From: Catenovulum maritimum
Lineage (GTDB): Bacteria > Pseudomonadota > Gammaproteobacteria > Enterobacterales > Alteromonadaceae
Reading direction: 5' to 3'
Length of the DNA: 64,000 bases
NCBI RefSeq assembly: GCF_001050375.1
Contig: NZ_KQ130485.1
Span: forward strand, 1 to 64,000
Within the stretch, counting starts at the first letter, position 1. Each line of letters begins with the position of its first letter. The position numbers and the translations under genes are program-made. The notes beneath the pieces are model-generated. The model worked only from the letters and a program-made list of their open reading frames with translations. It made no database searches and was not told the DNA's origin. Shown here one piece after another: positions 8,952 through 18,089 of the stretch.

Positions 8952-9425
8952 ATGACAAAGATAGCGATTTTTGTAGATGTGCAAAACATTTACTACACCA
9001 CAAAACAAGCCTATAACAGACAGTTTAACTACCGTGATTTTTGGAAAATTGTGAATTACCAAGGTGACATAGTCGAGGCGACCGCTTACGCGATTCAACG
9101 TAGTGATGATGGCCAACATAAGTTTCAAAGCGCATTAAAACATATAGGCTTTAATGTGAAACTAAAACCATTTATCCAAAGAGCAGATGGTTCCGCTAAA
9201 GGGGATTGGGATGTCGGTATTGCAATCGATGTGCTAGAAGCGGCAAAGCGAGTTGATAAGGTTATTTTACTATCTGGCGATGGCGATTTTGATTTATTAC
9301 TGCATAAGATCCGCCAAGCTTATGGTGTTACAGCAGAAGTTTACGGTGTGCCAAGTTTAACGGCGAATTCCTTAATTGAATCTGCCGATAGATTTCATCC
9401 TATAGTCGAAGATTTACTGCTTTAA
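8952..9425 (+). CDS. NYN-domain (LabA/DUF88-like) putative ribonuclease
   Basis: 157 residues, a single NYN/PIN-like domain. Acidic metal-binding positions are visible at the N-terminus (IAIFVDVQNIYY), in the middle (KGDWDVGIAIDVLEAA) and in the GDGDFDLLL strand. Family members are metal-dependent RNases or RNA-binding proteins of the LabA/DUF88 group. It is monocistronic and its start is close to the -10-like AT-rich DNA at 8880-8940. Confidence 0.85.
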   Translation: MTKIAIFVDVQNIYYTTKQAYNRQFNYRDFWKIVNYQGDIVEATAYAIQRSDDGQHKFQSALKHIGFNVKLKPFIQRADGSAKGDWDVGIAIDVLEAAKRVDKVILLSGDGDFDLLLHKIRQAYGVTAEVYGVPSLTANSLIESADRFHPIVEDLLL

Positions 9426-9436
9426 ACCGCTCAAAT

Positions 9437-9925
9437 CTAATCTCGGCATAGCTGATTTATATAGTCTTTATGCTGAGGAAAACGTTCGATTAAGGTTTTA
9501 CTATCTGCCATCTCGAAATCGGCAAAATCAAATCCAGGCGCAACAGTACAACCAACTAAACTATACAAACTTGTTGGTTTAGGCCGAGAAGCAAACCAGT
9601 GCCCCGCCTTAACAACATACTGAGGTTGTTCACCATTAGTAATATCTTGCCCAAGCAAGGTAACGCTTAGCGTCCCCGCTAAGTCAATTTCAATAATTTC
9701 TAATGTTTGACCCGAATAAAAATGCCACATTTCATCAGACTTAATTCGATGAAATGCTGAAAAATCACCTTGTTCAAGTAAAAAATAAATCCCCGTTGAA
9801 CATGCTCTTTCGGCATCAAACCCCATAGCTTGAATAGTTAACTCACTGCGATAGGTTTCTGTAAAATAGCCACCTTCTGGATGCGGTACTAAATTTAACT
9901 GCTGAACTAAATCTAAAGCCACCAT
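9437..9925 (-). CDS. DUF985 cupin-fold protein
   Basis: 162 residues with the sequence signature of the DUF985 cupins: LVPHPEGGYFTETYRS at the start, STGIYFLLEQGDFSAFHRIKSDEMWHFYSG in the middle (cited in part), and GCTVAPGFDFADFEMA near the end. The fold is a cupin barrel; the biochemical role is not established. Its start codon is directly next to the trkH stop (9925/9926), so it is probably co-transcribed with trkH. Confidence 0.85.
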   Translation of the reverse strand: MVALDLVQQLNLVPHPEGGYFTETYRSELTIQAMGFDAERACSTGIYFLLEQGDFSAFHRIKSDEMWHFYSGQTLEIIEIDLAGTLSVTLLGQDITNGEQPQYVVKAGHWFASRPKPTSLYSLVGCTVAPGFDFADFEMADSKTLIERFPQHKDYINQLCRD

Positions 9926-11377
9926 TTAAGAACGCCAAAAAGTAGGAGTGAATAAAACCAACAGGGTGAATACCTCTAATCGTCCAAATAGCATGGCAAC
10001 AACCAAAATACTTTTTGCAGTATCTGGAATGCTACCGAAATGACTTGCCACCTCACCTAAGCCAGGACCTAAGTTATTTAAACAAGCAACGGTTGCAGAA
10101 AACGCAGATAAATCATCCATACCAGTAGCAATTAAGGCAATCATAATCACAACAAAAACAACAGCGTAAGCTGAGAAGAATCCCCAAACGGCATCTATCA
10201 CTCTATCAGGTAAAGCTTTACGACCTAATTTAATAGAAAATACGGCTTTAGGATGAACCAATCGATTTAATTCTCTAAGACCTTGAAGATACAACAAGAT
10301 AACCCTAACCACTTTTAAACCACCACCAGTTGAGCCGGCGCAACCACCTATAAAACTAGAAAAAATAAGTAAGATAGGTAAAAACAATGGCCAATCGGCA
10401 AAGCTGTCTGTGGCGAAGCCAGCCGTTGTACTAATGGAAACTGCCTGAAATGCAGCTTGGTTGAATGCTGTTTCTGGTGTTTCAAAATAGTTATTATCTA
10501 GTAAGACTAAAAAACACAAAATGGTCAGACCAAGCTGAATACCCAAAAAGACTTTAAATTCAGGATCTTTTAAATAATTTAGAATAGATCGGGATTTGAC
10601 AACACCATAATGTAGTGCAAAGTTAACCCCAGAAATAAGTAAAAAGATAACACAAATCCAATTGATTAATGGGCTATCAAAATAGCCTAGACTGGCATCA
10701 TGGGTCGAGAAACCACCTATTGCTATAGTGGAGAAAGAGTGACAAATAGCATCAAACAAAGTCATACCCGCAGCCCAATAGGCCAAAGTACAACTAATGG
10801 TTAAAGCTAAATAAATAAACCAAAGATGTTTTGCTGTGTCCGCTATCCTTGGTGTCATTTTTGAGTCTTTAACCGGACCAGGCGTTTCCGCACGGTAAAG
10901 CTGTAAACCACCAATACCTAACATAGGTAAAATCGCAACAGCTAAAACAATGATCCCCATACCACCAAACCATTGTAGTTGCTGCCTATAAAATAGAATC
11001 GCTTTAGGGTATGTGTCTAAACCGGTTAGTACTGTCGCACCGGTTGTGGTTAAACCAGAAAAACTTTCAAATATAGCATCTGTAATACTGATTTCGGGTA
11101 CATCTAGAAAGGCAAATGGCATAGCCCCTGCTAAACCCAGAACTGTCCAGAATAACACGACGATCAGAAAACCTTCACGGGCTTTTAAATCGCCCATTTC
11201 AGCACGATTTGGGTACCACAAAATCATACCAATAATTAAACTAGCGACAAATGCTAAAACAAAAGCAAGACCACCACCGTCTTTATAAATGAGTGAAACA
11301 AGTGCAGGTGGAAGCATTGAAATGCTGAATATCCCAACCAAGATACCAAGTATTCTAATTATCGAACGATATTTCAT
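9926..11377 (-). CDS. trkH: Trk potassium uptake protein TrkH
   Basis: 483 residues, the normal TrkH size, with about ten membrane helices and the four selectivity-loop regions of the Trk/Ktr family (for example FSGLTTTGATVL, FSTIAIGGFSTHD, STTAGFATDS, ACLNNLGPGLG). It imports K+ with the peripheral NAD-binding subunit TrkA, which is not in this window. The yigZ-trkH order matches other gammaproteobacteria. yigZ ends five bases upstream, so both are likely in one transcript with the DUF985 gene. Confidence 0.95.
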   Translation of the reverse strand: MKYRSIIRILGILVGIFSISMLPPALVSLIYKDGGGLAFVLAFVASLIIGMILWYPNRAEMGDLKAREGFLIVVLFWTVLGLAGAMPFAFLDVPEISITDAIFESFSGLTTTGATVLTGLDTYPKAILFYRQQLQWFGGMGIIVLAVAILPMLGIGGLQLYRAETPGPVKDSKMTPRIADTAKHLWFIYLALTISCTLAYWAAGMTLFDAICHSFSTIAIGGFSTHDASLGYFDSPLINWICVIFLLISGVNFALHYGVVKSRSILNYLKDPEFKVFLGIQLGLTILCFLVLLDNNYFETPETAFNQAAFQAVSISTTAGFATDSFADWPLFLPILLIFSSFIGGCAGSTGGGLKVVRVILLYLQGLRELNRLVHPKAVFSIKLGRKALPDRVIDAVWGFFSAYAVVFVVIMIALIATGMDDLSAFSATVACLNNLGPGLGEVASHFGSIPDTAKSILVVAMLFGRLEVFTLLVLFTPTFWRS

Positions 11378-11382
11378 TTTAG

Positions 11383-11988
11383 TTATGCTTCCCTAGGTTC
11401 TAGCTGTAGTTGCATTTCGCCTAACTTACTCATTAATTCTTCTTTTTCATTATCTGCAATCGCAACCGTTAGCCAAACTTTATCAGTAAAGTCTGTTGTA
11501 ATTATGTCAGCCGATGCTTGTGCTAACCAATAATTAATTTGATCTAGGTGACGGTAATCGCAACCAATTTTATATTCGTCTTTGGGCACATATACTTGAG
11601 TAGCTAAACTAGCTAAAGCTAATTTAACACCACCCGCATAAGCTTTGACGAGTCCACCAGTACCTAATTTGGTACCGCCAAAGTAACGAATAGAAACCGC
11701 TAGAATATGCCCAATACCAGAACCTTGTAGTACAGCTAACATAGGTTTACCTGCTGTTCCGCTGGGTTCGCCATCATCAGAAAACCCCATCAAGCTATGT
11801 TGAGTTGGACTACCGGCAATAAAGGCGTAACAGTGATGTCTTGCATCTGGAAATTCTATTTTTTGTTGCTGTACTAGATTTTTTGCATCTTCAAAACTTG
11901 TCAATTTAAAGACACGAGTAATGAATCGGCTATTCTTAATCACTTCTTCGACTTGATGATCCGCTTCTGGGATTGGGTAAGCTTGCAT
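11383..11988 (-). CDS. yigZ: YigZ/IMPACT-family protein
   Basis: About 201 residues from the ATG at 11988 (MQAYPIPEADHQVEE), which aligns with the usual YigZ N-terminus; an in-frame ATG at 12039 would add 17 residues. The UPF0029/IMPACT N-terminal domain is clear (KNSRFITRVF, FPDARHHCYAF, GFSDDGEPSGTAGKPML, YFGGTKLGTGGLVKAY), followed by a DUF1949-type C-terminal domain. The family is linked to translation-related functions but the activity is unsettled. It is immediately upstream of trkH and divergent from dgkA. Confidence 0.92.
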   Translation of the reverse strand: MQAYPIPEADHQVEEVIKNSRFITRVFKLTSFEDAKNLVQQQKIEFPDARHHCYAFIAGSPTQHSLMGFSDDGEPSGTAGKPMLAVLQGSGIGHILAVSIRYFGGTKLGTGGLVKAYAGGVKLALASLATQVYVPKDEYKIGCDYRHLDQINYWLAQASADIITTDFTDKVWLTVAIADNEKEELMSKLGEMQLQLEPREA

Positions 11989-12102
11989 ACTAGGTTGTGC
12001 TTTCAAATTATCAATTGTCACGACAAATTCATCAAACAAGTATTGTAACCAAGCGCAAAATATTAAAGACTAGCTCGAAATTTAAATCCAACTGGATAAA
12101 TT

Positions 12103-12507
12103 ATGACAAGCGCAAGTTCACAAACTGAAAATCAAAAACCTAATGGTACAGGCATTACTCGAGTTATCAAAGCAGCAAGTTGCTCATTTAAAGGACTAAA
12201 AGCTGCTTTTGTTCATGAAGCAGCATTTAGACAAGAATTGTTATTAGTTCTATGTTTAATGCCTATCGCCTTTTTTACTAGCGAATCTTTAACCCGATTT
12301 ATGGCTTTAGTCTCGGTATTAATATTAGTTTTAATCGTCGAGCTATTAAATTCGGCAATAGAAGCAACAGTAGATAGAATTAGCTTAGACCATCATATTC
12401 TCGCCGGGCGAGCGAAAGACATGGGCTCAGCAGCGGTTGCACTTAGTTTATTGACTGCAGCAATTGTTTGGATAGGACATATCTATCTGTTAATTTTTAC
12501 GCCATAA
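12103..12507 (+). CDS. dgkA: Diacylglycerol kinase
   Basis: 134 residues, an integral membrane enzyme with three predicted helices. The active-site signature ELLNSAIEATVDRIS and the following AKDMGSAAV match bacterial DgkA. It phosphorylates diacylglycerol to phosphatidic acid with ATP in the inner membrane. The N-terminus is about 12 residues longer than in E. coli. It is followed 30 bases later by a metal exporter gene on the same strand. Confidence 0.93.
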   Translation: MTSASSQTENQKPNGTGITRVIKAASCSFKGLKAAFVHEAAFRQELLLVLCLMPIAFFTSESLTRFMALVSVLILVLIVELLNSAIEATVDRISLDHHILAGRAKDMGSAAVALSLLTAAIVWIGHIYLLIFTP

Positions 12508-12537
12508 TCTAAGTTATTTGGTTTTTTAGGTTTTTAT

Positions 12538-13458
12538 ATGGCGCATAATCATGGGCATCACGGACACCACCATGGGCATCATCACCACCATACAGGTTCA
12601 GAGAAAAACATAGCGATCGCTTTTTTTCTCAACCTTGGTTTTACGATAATAGAAATCATTGGCGGGTTATGGACAAACAGCACTGCAATCTTGGCAGACG
12701 CGATTCATGATTTGGGTGATTCACTCGCAATCGGCTTAGCCTGGGCGCTGCAAACCTTCTCCAAGAAAAAACCAAACGAGCAATTTACTTATGGTTATCG
12801 CCGCTTTTCTTTACTCGCGGCATTTATCAATGCATGTGTATTAGTTGTTGGGTCAATTTGGATCTTATTCGAATCTATCCCTAGGTTGTTTAACCCTGAA
12901 ATGCCACTTGCCGAAGGTATGGTGGGATTGGCGATACTGGGGATTATTGTTAATGGCGCTGCAGCTTGGCGTTTGAGTAAAGGCGAGAGCCAAAGCGAAA
13001 AAATCTTAAACTGGCATTTAATTGAAGATGTCATGGGTTGGGTTGCCGTATTAATTGTAAGCCTGATTTTATTGGTTTATCCGATCGCCATTTTGGATCC
13101 CATTTTATCAATCGCTTTTACTTTATTTATTGTGGTCAATGTCATTCGAAATCTAAAGCAGACTATTCTATTATTTTTGCAATCAGTACCAGATGAAACA
13201 TTAGTCGAAAGCCTCACTCAATATTTAAAGTCACTTCCGCAAATTGAAGATTTACATCACTTACATTTATGGTCTTTAGACGGTGAACGACATGTATTAA
13301 CTGTGCACTTAAAATTAGCGTCGCCACTGGATGCGGCCGAGCAACTCGCGTTGAAAAACACGCTGCACGAAAATTTGCACCAATTTGATTTAGCACACAC
13401 GACAATCGAGCTTGAACTACCAAACGAAACTTGCCGAGATCATAACATCCCGTATTAG
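12538..13458 (+). CDS. Cation diffusion facilitator (Zn/Co-type exporter)
   Basis: 306 residues. The N-terminus is extremely His-rich (14 His in the first 19 residues). Six membrane helices follow with CDF metal sites (AILADAIHDLGD in helix 2, HLIEDVMGW in helix 5) and a cytoplasmic C-terminal domain containing HHLHLWSLDGE. It should export Zn2+ or a similar ion in exchange for protons at the inner membrane. The closest named types are CzcD/ZitB; the ion cannot be fixed by eye. Confidence 0.93.
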   Translation: MAHNHGHHGHHHGHHHHHTGSEKNIAIAFFLNLGFTIIEIIGGLWTNSTAILADAIHDLGDSLAIGLAWALQTFSKKKPNEQFTYGYRRFSLLAAFINACVLVVGSIWILFESIPRLFNPEMPLAEGMVGLAILGIIVNGAAAWRLSKGESQSEKILNWHLIEDVMGWVAVLIVSLILLVYPIAILDPILSIAFTLFIVVNVIRNLKQTILLFLQSVPDETLVESLTQYLKSLPQIEDLHHLHLWSLDGERHVLTVHLKLASPLDAAEQLALKNTLHENLHQFDLAHTTIELELPNETCRDHNIPY

Positions 13459-13516
13459 CAATTTAGATTTATCCCGCTATATTCAGTGTTAAGAATCTTA
13501 ATAAATTGGATATGAT

Positions 13517-14209
13517 ATGCGCTGGTTTCCTCTGATTGCTTTGCTCCTTTTCCCAACCATATCTAACGCTCAAACCTTATTTAGCGATTTTAGTTTAAGC
13601 TACTTAAAAGGCAGTAACTATCAAGTTGGAGATCCAGAAAGGCAGTTACTAACGCTAGAATATGTCAATGCCAGTACTTGGGGAGATCTCTTTTTATTTA
13701 CAGACAGAAGTCATAGTAAAAATGGCAATAAAACCAGCTACTCAGAAATATCACCTAGGCTCAAAATTTGGCAATCAGAAACACATAGTTTAATCAATCA
13801 AATTAGTCTATCGACAACTGCCGAGCTCGGGGAAGACTTTGCAAATTATCTGTATGGTGTAGGTATAGATCTAAATATCCCAAAATTTAAATTTTTCAAA
13901 CTCAACCTACTAAAACGAAATAACGAGCAAATAGAAGACAACTGGCAACTAACCTATGTTTGGGCGATTCCTTTTCAATTTTCTGGCCATCAATTTATCT
14001 ACGATGGCTTTATCGATTGGAGTAGTAAAAACAACCAAACGTACGCCAGCGTAAATTTTACCTCGCAATTAAAGTATTCGATTTCGTCTTTATTCAATAC
14101 AGAAAACAAAGTTTACCTAGGTACTGAAATTGTTTATTGGAGAAACAAATACGGCATAGCGGACCTAACCGAGAAAAACCTAAACCTATTAATTAAATAC
14201 CACTTTTAA
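13517..14209 (+). CDS. Tsx-like nucleoside-channel outer-membrane protein
   Basis: 230 residues. A signal peptide (cleavage after ISNA) precedes an outer-membrane beta-barrel of the Tsx/OmpK group: LFSDFSLSYLKGSNYQVGDPERQ at the start (quoted for recognition), TLEYVNASTWGDLFLFTDRS, and a final strand ending in aromatic residues (LLIKYHF). It likely forms a nucleoside-permeable pore. Its last four bases overlap the convergent hybrid kinase gene. Confidence 0.85.
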   Translation: MRWFPLIALLLFPTISNAQTLFSDFSLSYLKGSNYQVGDPERQLLTLEYVNASTWGDLFLFTDRSHSKNGNKTSYSEISPRLKIWQSETHSLINQISLSTTAELGEDFANYLYGVGIDLNIPKFKFFKLNLLKRNNEQIEDNWQLTYVWAIPFQFSGHQFIYDGFIDWSSKNNQTYASVNFTSQLKYSISSLFNTENKVYLGTEIVYWRNKYGIADLTEKNLNLLIKYHF

Positions 14210-16992
14210 TTTAAGTTTGGGATATTCTCCATAATTACATTTTTGAGGTTTTCTTGATCGAATGGCTTGCCAACATGCGCATTCATACCTGCTGCAATAA
14301 ATGTATCCACCTCGGTTTGCATAACATGAGCTGTCATCGCAATAATAGGAAGCTGCTGTATATCATAATGCTGTCTTATAATTTTAGTTGCGGAAATACC
14401 ATCCATGACAGGCATTTGAATATCCATTAAAACTAAATCAAATTTTTGTTGGTTGATAACATCTATCGCGAGTTGACCATTCTCAGCACAAACCACATTA
14501 GCCCCTAAGTGATTTAATACCGTCATAGCGATTTCTCGATTAATGTCATTATCTTCCACAACCAATAAATTTAAGTTTGCTAATGGCTTACTTTCACTCT
14601 GCAAAGCTAATCCGGTAAGCTTTAAGTTAGGTCGAATAATTGCATCCAGTTTGCTATAGATATCATCAGAAATATAAGGTTTAGTTATGAAGTGGGATAT
14701 GCCCATACTGCTAAATAAATGCGTCGACTCGCCATAACCACTCGGGATTAACACAATTAATTTATTGGTATTAAGCAAGTTATTGTCTATCAGTTGTTTA
14801 AGCCTAACTTTGTCGACTTTATAATCTAAGATATATATGTCGGTACTTGGCTGAGGTTGCTGAATCTGACTTATATTCGCTAACCCCTGAGTGAAAGGTT
14901 CAACTCCCAAGGCTTTAAAGTAATTATTTAGTATCGCTTTTTCTTTTTCGCAATCTATGAATATGAAAGGTCTAATACCCGTACCCGCTAAACTATAGCT
15001 AGTGTCGTTATCAATTGCTGGCAAGACTAGCTCAAACGAGAAACAGCTACCATGCCCAACCCTCGACTCAAGTTTTAACTGGCTGCCCATTAAATGGATT
15101 AATTCTTGAGATATAGCTAAGCCTAAACCTGTGCCACCAAACTGTCGGCTAGATGAATTATCTAATTGTTCAAAAGGAAGAAATAACTTAGTTTGAGCGT
15201 CTTTTTCTATCCCAATCCCAGTGTCCAGAGTAGAAAAGCGAAGTTTAATCAGCGAAGGCGCTTGTTCTAAAACTTCGATTTTTAAAGTAACTGTACCGTA
15301 TTCAGTAAACTTAATCGCATTAGATAATAAATTGAGTAAAACTTGATTTAGCCTAACCCTATCAGCTTCAATTAATGGGTAAAGGCTATCTCCCAAGTCT
15401 ACTAATAAGTTCAAACCTTTATCAAAAGCACTATGAGCAATGGTTGAGTTAATCCCTTTAATTAGATCCGATAAGGTAAAGTAATCTGGGTGCAGTTCTA
15501 ATTTACCGGCTTCAATTTTGGAATAATCTAAAACATCATTGATCACATGCATTAAATTTTTCGCAGAAAGTAAGACTTTTTCAACATACTGCTGCTGTTG
15601 TAGGTTTAGGCCAGTGCCTAAACACAACTCAGACAAACCTATGATGCCATTCATAGGGGTTCTAATTTCATGCGACATATTCGCCAAAAATTGGGATTTT
15701 GCTTGGCTGGCTTCTTCAGCTTTTTTAACTGCCTGCTTTAACAATCCCTCACCTTCCAAACCATCTGTAATATCGTTTATCAAAGAAAATATTACTTTTT
15801 GTCCAGAAATAGAAATCACTGTTGCATGTATCTCAACTGTCCTAATCTCACCTGTAGCTAGTTTTTGTGGCGAAACACAATACCCACCAGAATGCCCCTC
15901 TTCAGATAAAGTAATTAAGGTTTGGGCCGAATCAGTTAAAGCATTCAAATCATCTAAACTCAACTGCAATAATTTAGCTTTTGGGTAACCATAAAACTGC
16001 TCAGCACCATCATTCGCATCAATAATAGCTCCAGTGTCACCATCAAGAAGTAACATAGCTGAGCGGTTAAGTTTAAAAATCATTCTAAATCGATTTTCGG
16101 ATTCGGTGAGCTGCTCCACAAATGCCTGCTTTTGAATCGCATTGAGACGACGCTGAAAAGTAATAAAACTAAAGATCAACAGTGCCGCTAACGTAAAGAA
16201 AATATGAAAAGCTGAATATTTAACGAGGGAAGTATGGTCACTTGGCGTTGCACCTAATACCCAAGAGCCATAGGGCAGCTTCAAATTAGCGAGTAAAACA
16301 TCAGGATTTCGAAATATTGCTTCATCTCCCCAAAAAACATCGCCAGCTTGTCCTTTCGCATCTTTACCTTTGAGCGCAATTTTAATGCCTTTAACTTTAT
16401 CTAACTGGGCCACTTTAATTAGCTTATCAAAATCAATAACAACAGAAACCAATCCCCACAAACTATTATCATAAGCTTTAAACACGGGTTGACGCGCAAT
16501 CAAACCAACGCCTCCTTGAATCAAATTCAATGGCCCAGCGAGTACAATTTTATTTTGTTTTACAGCCAGTAAAGCTGCGCTTCTTTGATTTGGGTTTTTA
16601 TTATAATTTAAGCCAACTGCCTTCTCGTTACCTTTCATCGGGAACATGTGCGTAATAATTAGATCTTTTGCGGCACCAATATTTTTAATTTGATGCTGCT
16701 GCATCAATAAATTTTGTGCATATAAAGTATATTCATCTTGAGTTAGTTCTGGGTGGATGGCGATGTAGGTTTTAATACTAGAAGTTAAAGCTAAATCTCG
16801 TGCAAGTGCGCTTTCTAAGTTTGCTCTATGAGTAGAAAGTTGTTCATATATATTTCGTCTTTCTTTTTCCTTAGCTGTTGCAATAAAAGAGCGAGCAAAT
16901 ATTTCAGATAAAAGTAAAATGAAGACAATGCCTACTAGGTATAAACAATAGAATTTTGTTGAGCTTATTGCTTTGAGTAAGCTTAATGGCAT
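14206..16992 (-). CDS. Hybrid sensor histidine kinase (CHASE-PAS-HisKA-HATPase-REC-REC)
   Basis: 928 residues. Order: transmembrane helix (about 13-32), periplasmic CHASE domain, second transmembrane helix (about 260-278), PAS domain (about 295-410), HisKA with phospho-acceptor His441 (SHEIRTPMNG), HATPase (DTGIGIEK, GGTGLGLAIS), a degenerate receiver-like domain (about 675-790), and a C-terminal receiver with Asp857 (VLMDIQMPVMDG). The first receiver lacks a standard Asp-Met/Lys set apart from FITKPY. The partner regulator is not adjacent. CHASE domains sense small extracellular molecules; the ligand is unknown. Confidence 0.93.
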   Translation of the reverse strand: MPLSLLKAISSTKFYCLYLVGIVFILLLSEIFARSFIATAKEKERRNIYEQLSTHRANLESALARDLALTSSIKTYIAIHPELTQDEYTLYAQNLLMQQHQIKNIGAAKDLIITHMFPMKGNEKAVGLNYNKNPNQRSAALLAVKQNKIVLAGPLNLIQGGVGLIARQPVFKAYDNSLWGLVSVVIDFDKLIKVAQLDKVKGIKIALKGKDAKGQAGDVFWGDEAIFRNPDVLLANLKLPYGSWVLGATPSDHTSLVKYSAFHIFFTLAALLIFSFITFQRRLNAIQKQAFVEQLTESENRFRMIFKLNRSAMLLLDGDTGAIIDANDGAEQFYGYPKAKLLQLSLDDLNALTDSAQTLITLSEEGHSGGYCVSPQKLATGEIRTVEIHATVISISGQKVIFSLINDITDGLEGEGLLKQAVKKAEEASQAKSQFLANMSHEIRTPMNGIIGLSELCLGTGLNLQQQQYVEKVLLSAKNLMHVINDVLDYSKIEAGKLELHPDYFTLSDLIKGINSTIAHSAFDKGLNLLVDLGDSLYPLIEADRVRLNQVLLNLLSNAIKFTEYGTVTLKIEVLEQAPSLIKLRFSTLDTGIGIEKDAQTKLFLPFEQLDNSSSRQFGGTGLGLAISQELIHLMGSQLKLESRVGHGSCFSFELVLPAIDNDTSYSLAGTGIRPFIFIDCEKEKAILNNYFKALGVEPFTQGLANISQIQQPQPSTDIYILDYKVDKVRLKQLIDNNLLNTNKLIVLIPSGYGESTHLFSSMGISHFITKPYISDDIYSKLDAIIRPNLKLTGLALQSESKPLANLNLLVVEDNDINREIAMTVLNHLGANVVCAENGQLAIDVINQQKFDLVLMDIQMPVMDGISATKIIRQHYDIQQLPIIAMTAHVMQTEVDTFIAAGMNAHVGKPFDQENLKNVIMENIPNLN

Positions 16993-17281
16993 GAATTATT
17001 ATTCTCTGGTTTTTTATTTGAGTTTAGCAGCCTTAATAAATATCGCTATAAGCTTAAGAAAATTTACCTAACCTTAGGCTTTTAGGTGACAAAATATCGA
17101 AATATAGCAGTTCAAATACAAAATTTTTGGATATTTTTGAGTAATATCAAAGGAAACTTGCCACCAAAGGTTTTTACTTCAAGTTATTCGTGTAAAATAG
17201 CCAAAATTTTGCGTATTTAGAACTACAATCAAATATTCAAACATAAATTGATCTACGATTTACACAAACGAGAACTGAACC

Positions 17282-17923
17282 ATGAAGAAAACAGCAATTG
17301 CATTAGCAATGTTTGTGGGACTTACAACGGTAAGTCAGGCATCAACAATTACAGGCAATGCCGAAGCAGGAAAAAATAAGTCAGCAACATGCGCAGCTTG
17401 TCATGGTGCAGATGGTAATAGCATGATCCCAGCTAACCCAACTTTAGCCGGACAATCTGCAGACTATTTGTTTAAACAATTAAAAGATTTTAAATCTGGC
17501 GACAGAAGTAACGCAATCATGTCAGGCATGGTCGCTGCACTTTCAGAGCAAGATATGAAAGATTTAGCAACCTACTTCTCGGCTCAAGAAGCGAAAGCGG
17601 GTTCAACACCTGAGTTTATCAAAAACAAAAAAGGTGAAGAAGTCGACGTAGTTAAAGTTGCAGGTCAGTTATATAAAGCGGGTAACGCAACAACAGGTTT
17701 AACTGCTTGTTCTGCTTGTCACTTACCTGACGGAAGTGGCTTACCTTTAGCGGGTTTCCCTAAACTTTCAGGGCAACATGCTGAGTATATTGCAAATCAA
17801 TTAAAAGCATTTAGAGAAGGCGATCGTGCCAATGACCTAAATGGTATGATGCAAAAAATTGCAGCTAAGCTTTCTGACAAAGAAATTACTCTGCTATCAA
17901 ACTATATTAGTGGTCTTCACTAA
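17282..17923 (+). CDS. Cytochrome c4 (di-haem)
   Basis: 213 residues. A signal peptide (to about residue 20) is followed by two class I cytochrome c domains, each with a haem motif: CAACH at 37-41 and CSACH at 143-147. Methionine ligands are probable in NAIMSGMV and LNGMMQKI. Cytochrome c4 carries electrons in the periplasm to terminal oxidases. The insertion point of the 18.6-kb Tn7-like element lies 132 bases after its stop codon. Confidence 0.95.
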   Translation: MKKTAIALAMFVGLTTVSQASTITGNAEAGKNKSATCAACHGADGNSMIPANPTLAGQSADYLFKQLKDFKSGDRSNAIMSGMVAALSEQDMKDLATYFSAQEAKAGSTPEFIKNKKGEEVDVVKVAGQLYKAGNATTGLTACSACHLPDGSGLPLAGFPKLSGQHAEYIANQLKAFREGDRANDLNGMMQKIAAKLSDKEITLLSNYISGLH

Positions 17924-17933
17924 TAACAGACTT

Positions 17934-17966
17934 ACCCAAATTTCCTAAACAGGAAATTTGGGTTTG
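17934..17966 (+). terminator. Intrinsic terminator of cytochrome c4
   Basis: A 13-bp perfect stem (ACCCAAATTTCCT at 17934-17946, AGGAAATTTGGGT at 17951-17963) with a 4-base loop, directly downstream of the stop codon and followed by T-rich DNA. Confidence 0.85.
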
Positions 17967-18055
17967 CTTCTCCCCCATCTCCTTTCATGTTAACTCACCT
18001 TAATACACCAAAATTTAGCTTTGCTACCTATTTTCAAACCAAGCTTCTAAAACAG

Positions 18056-18089
18056 TGGTAATTGACTTTCGGATTGAGAATCTCAGTCA
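18056..18089 (+). repeat. Left terminal inverted repeat of the Tn7-like element
   Basis: 34 bases starting TGGTA and ending TCTCAGTCA, matching the right end at 26/34 positions in reverse complement. It begins directly after ACAG. It lies about 90 bases beyond the cytochrome c4 terminator. Confidence 0.75.

Noticed and set aside
17964-18055. tRNA or tmRNA fragment as integration target next to the left end
   Set aside because: No cloverleaf or CCA-end pattern was found beside either end of the element.
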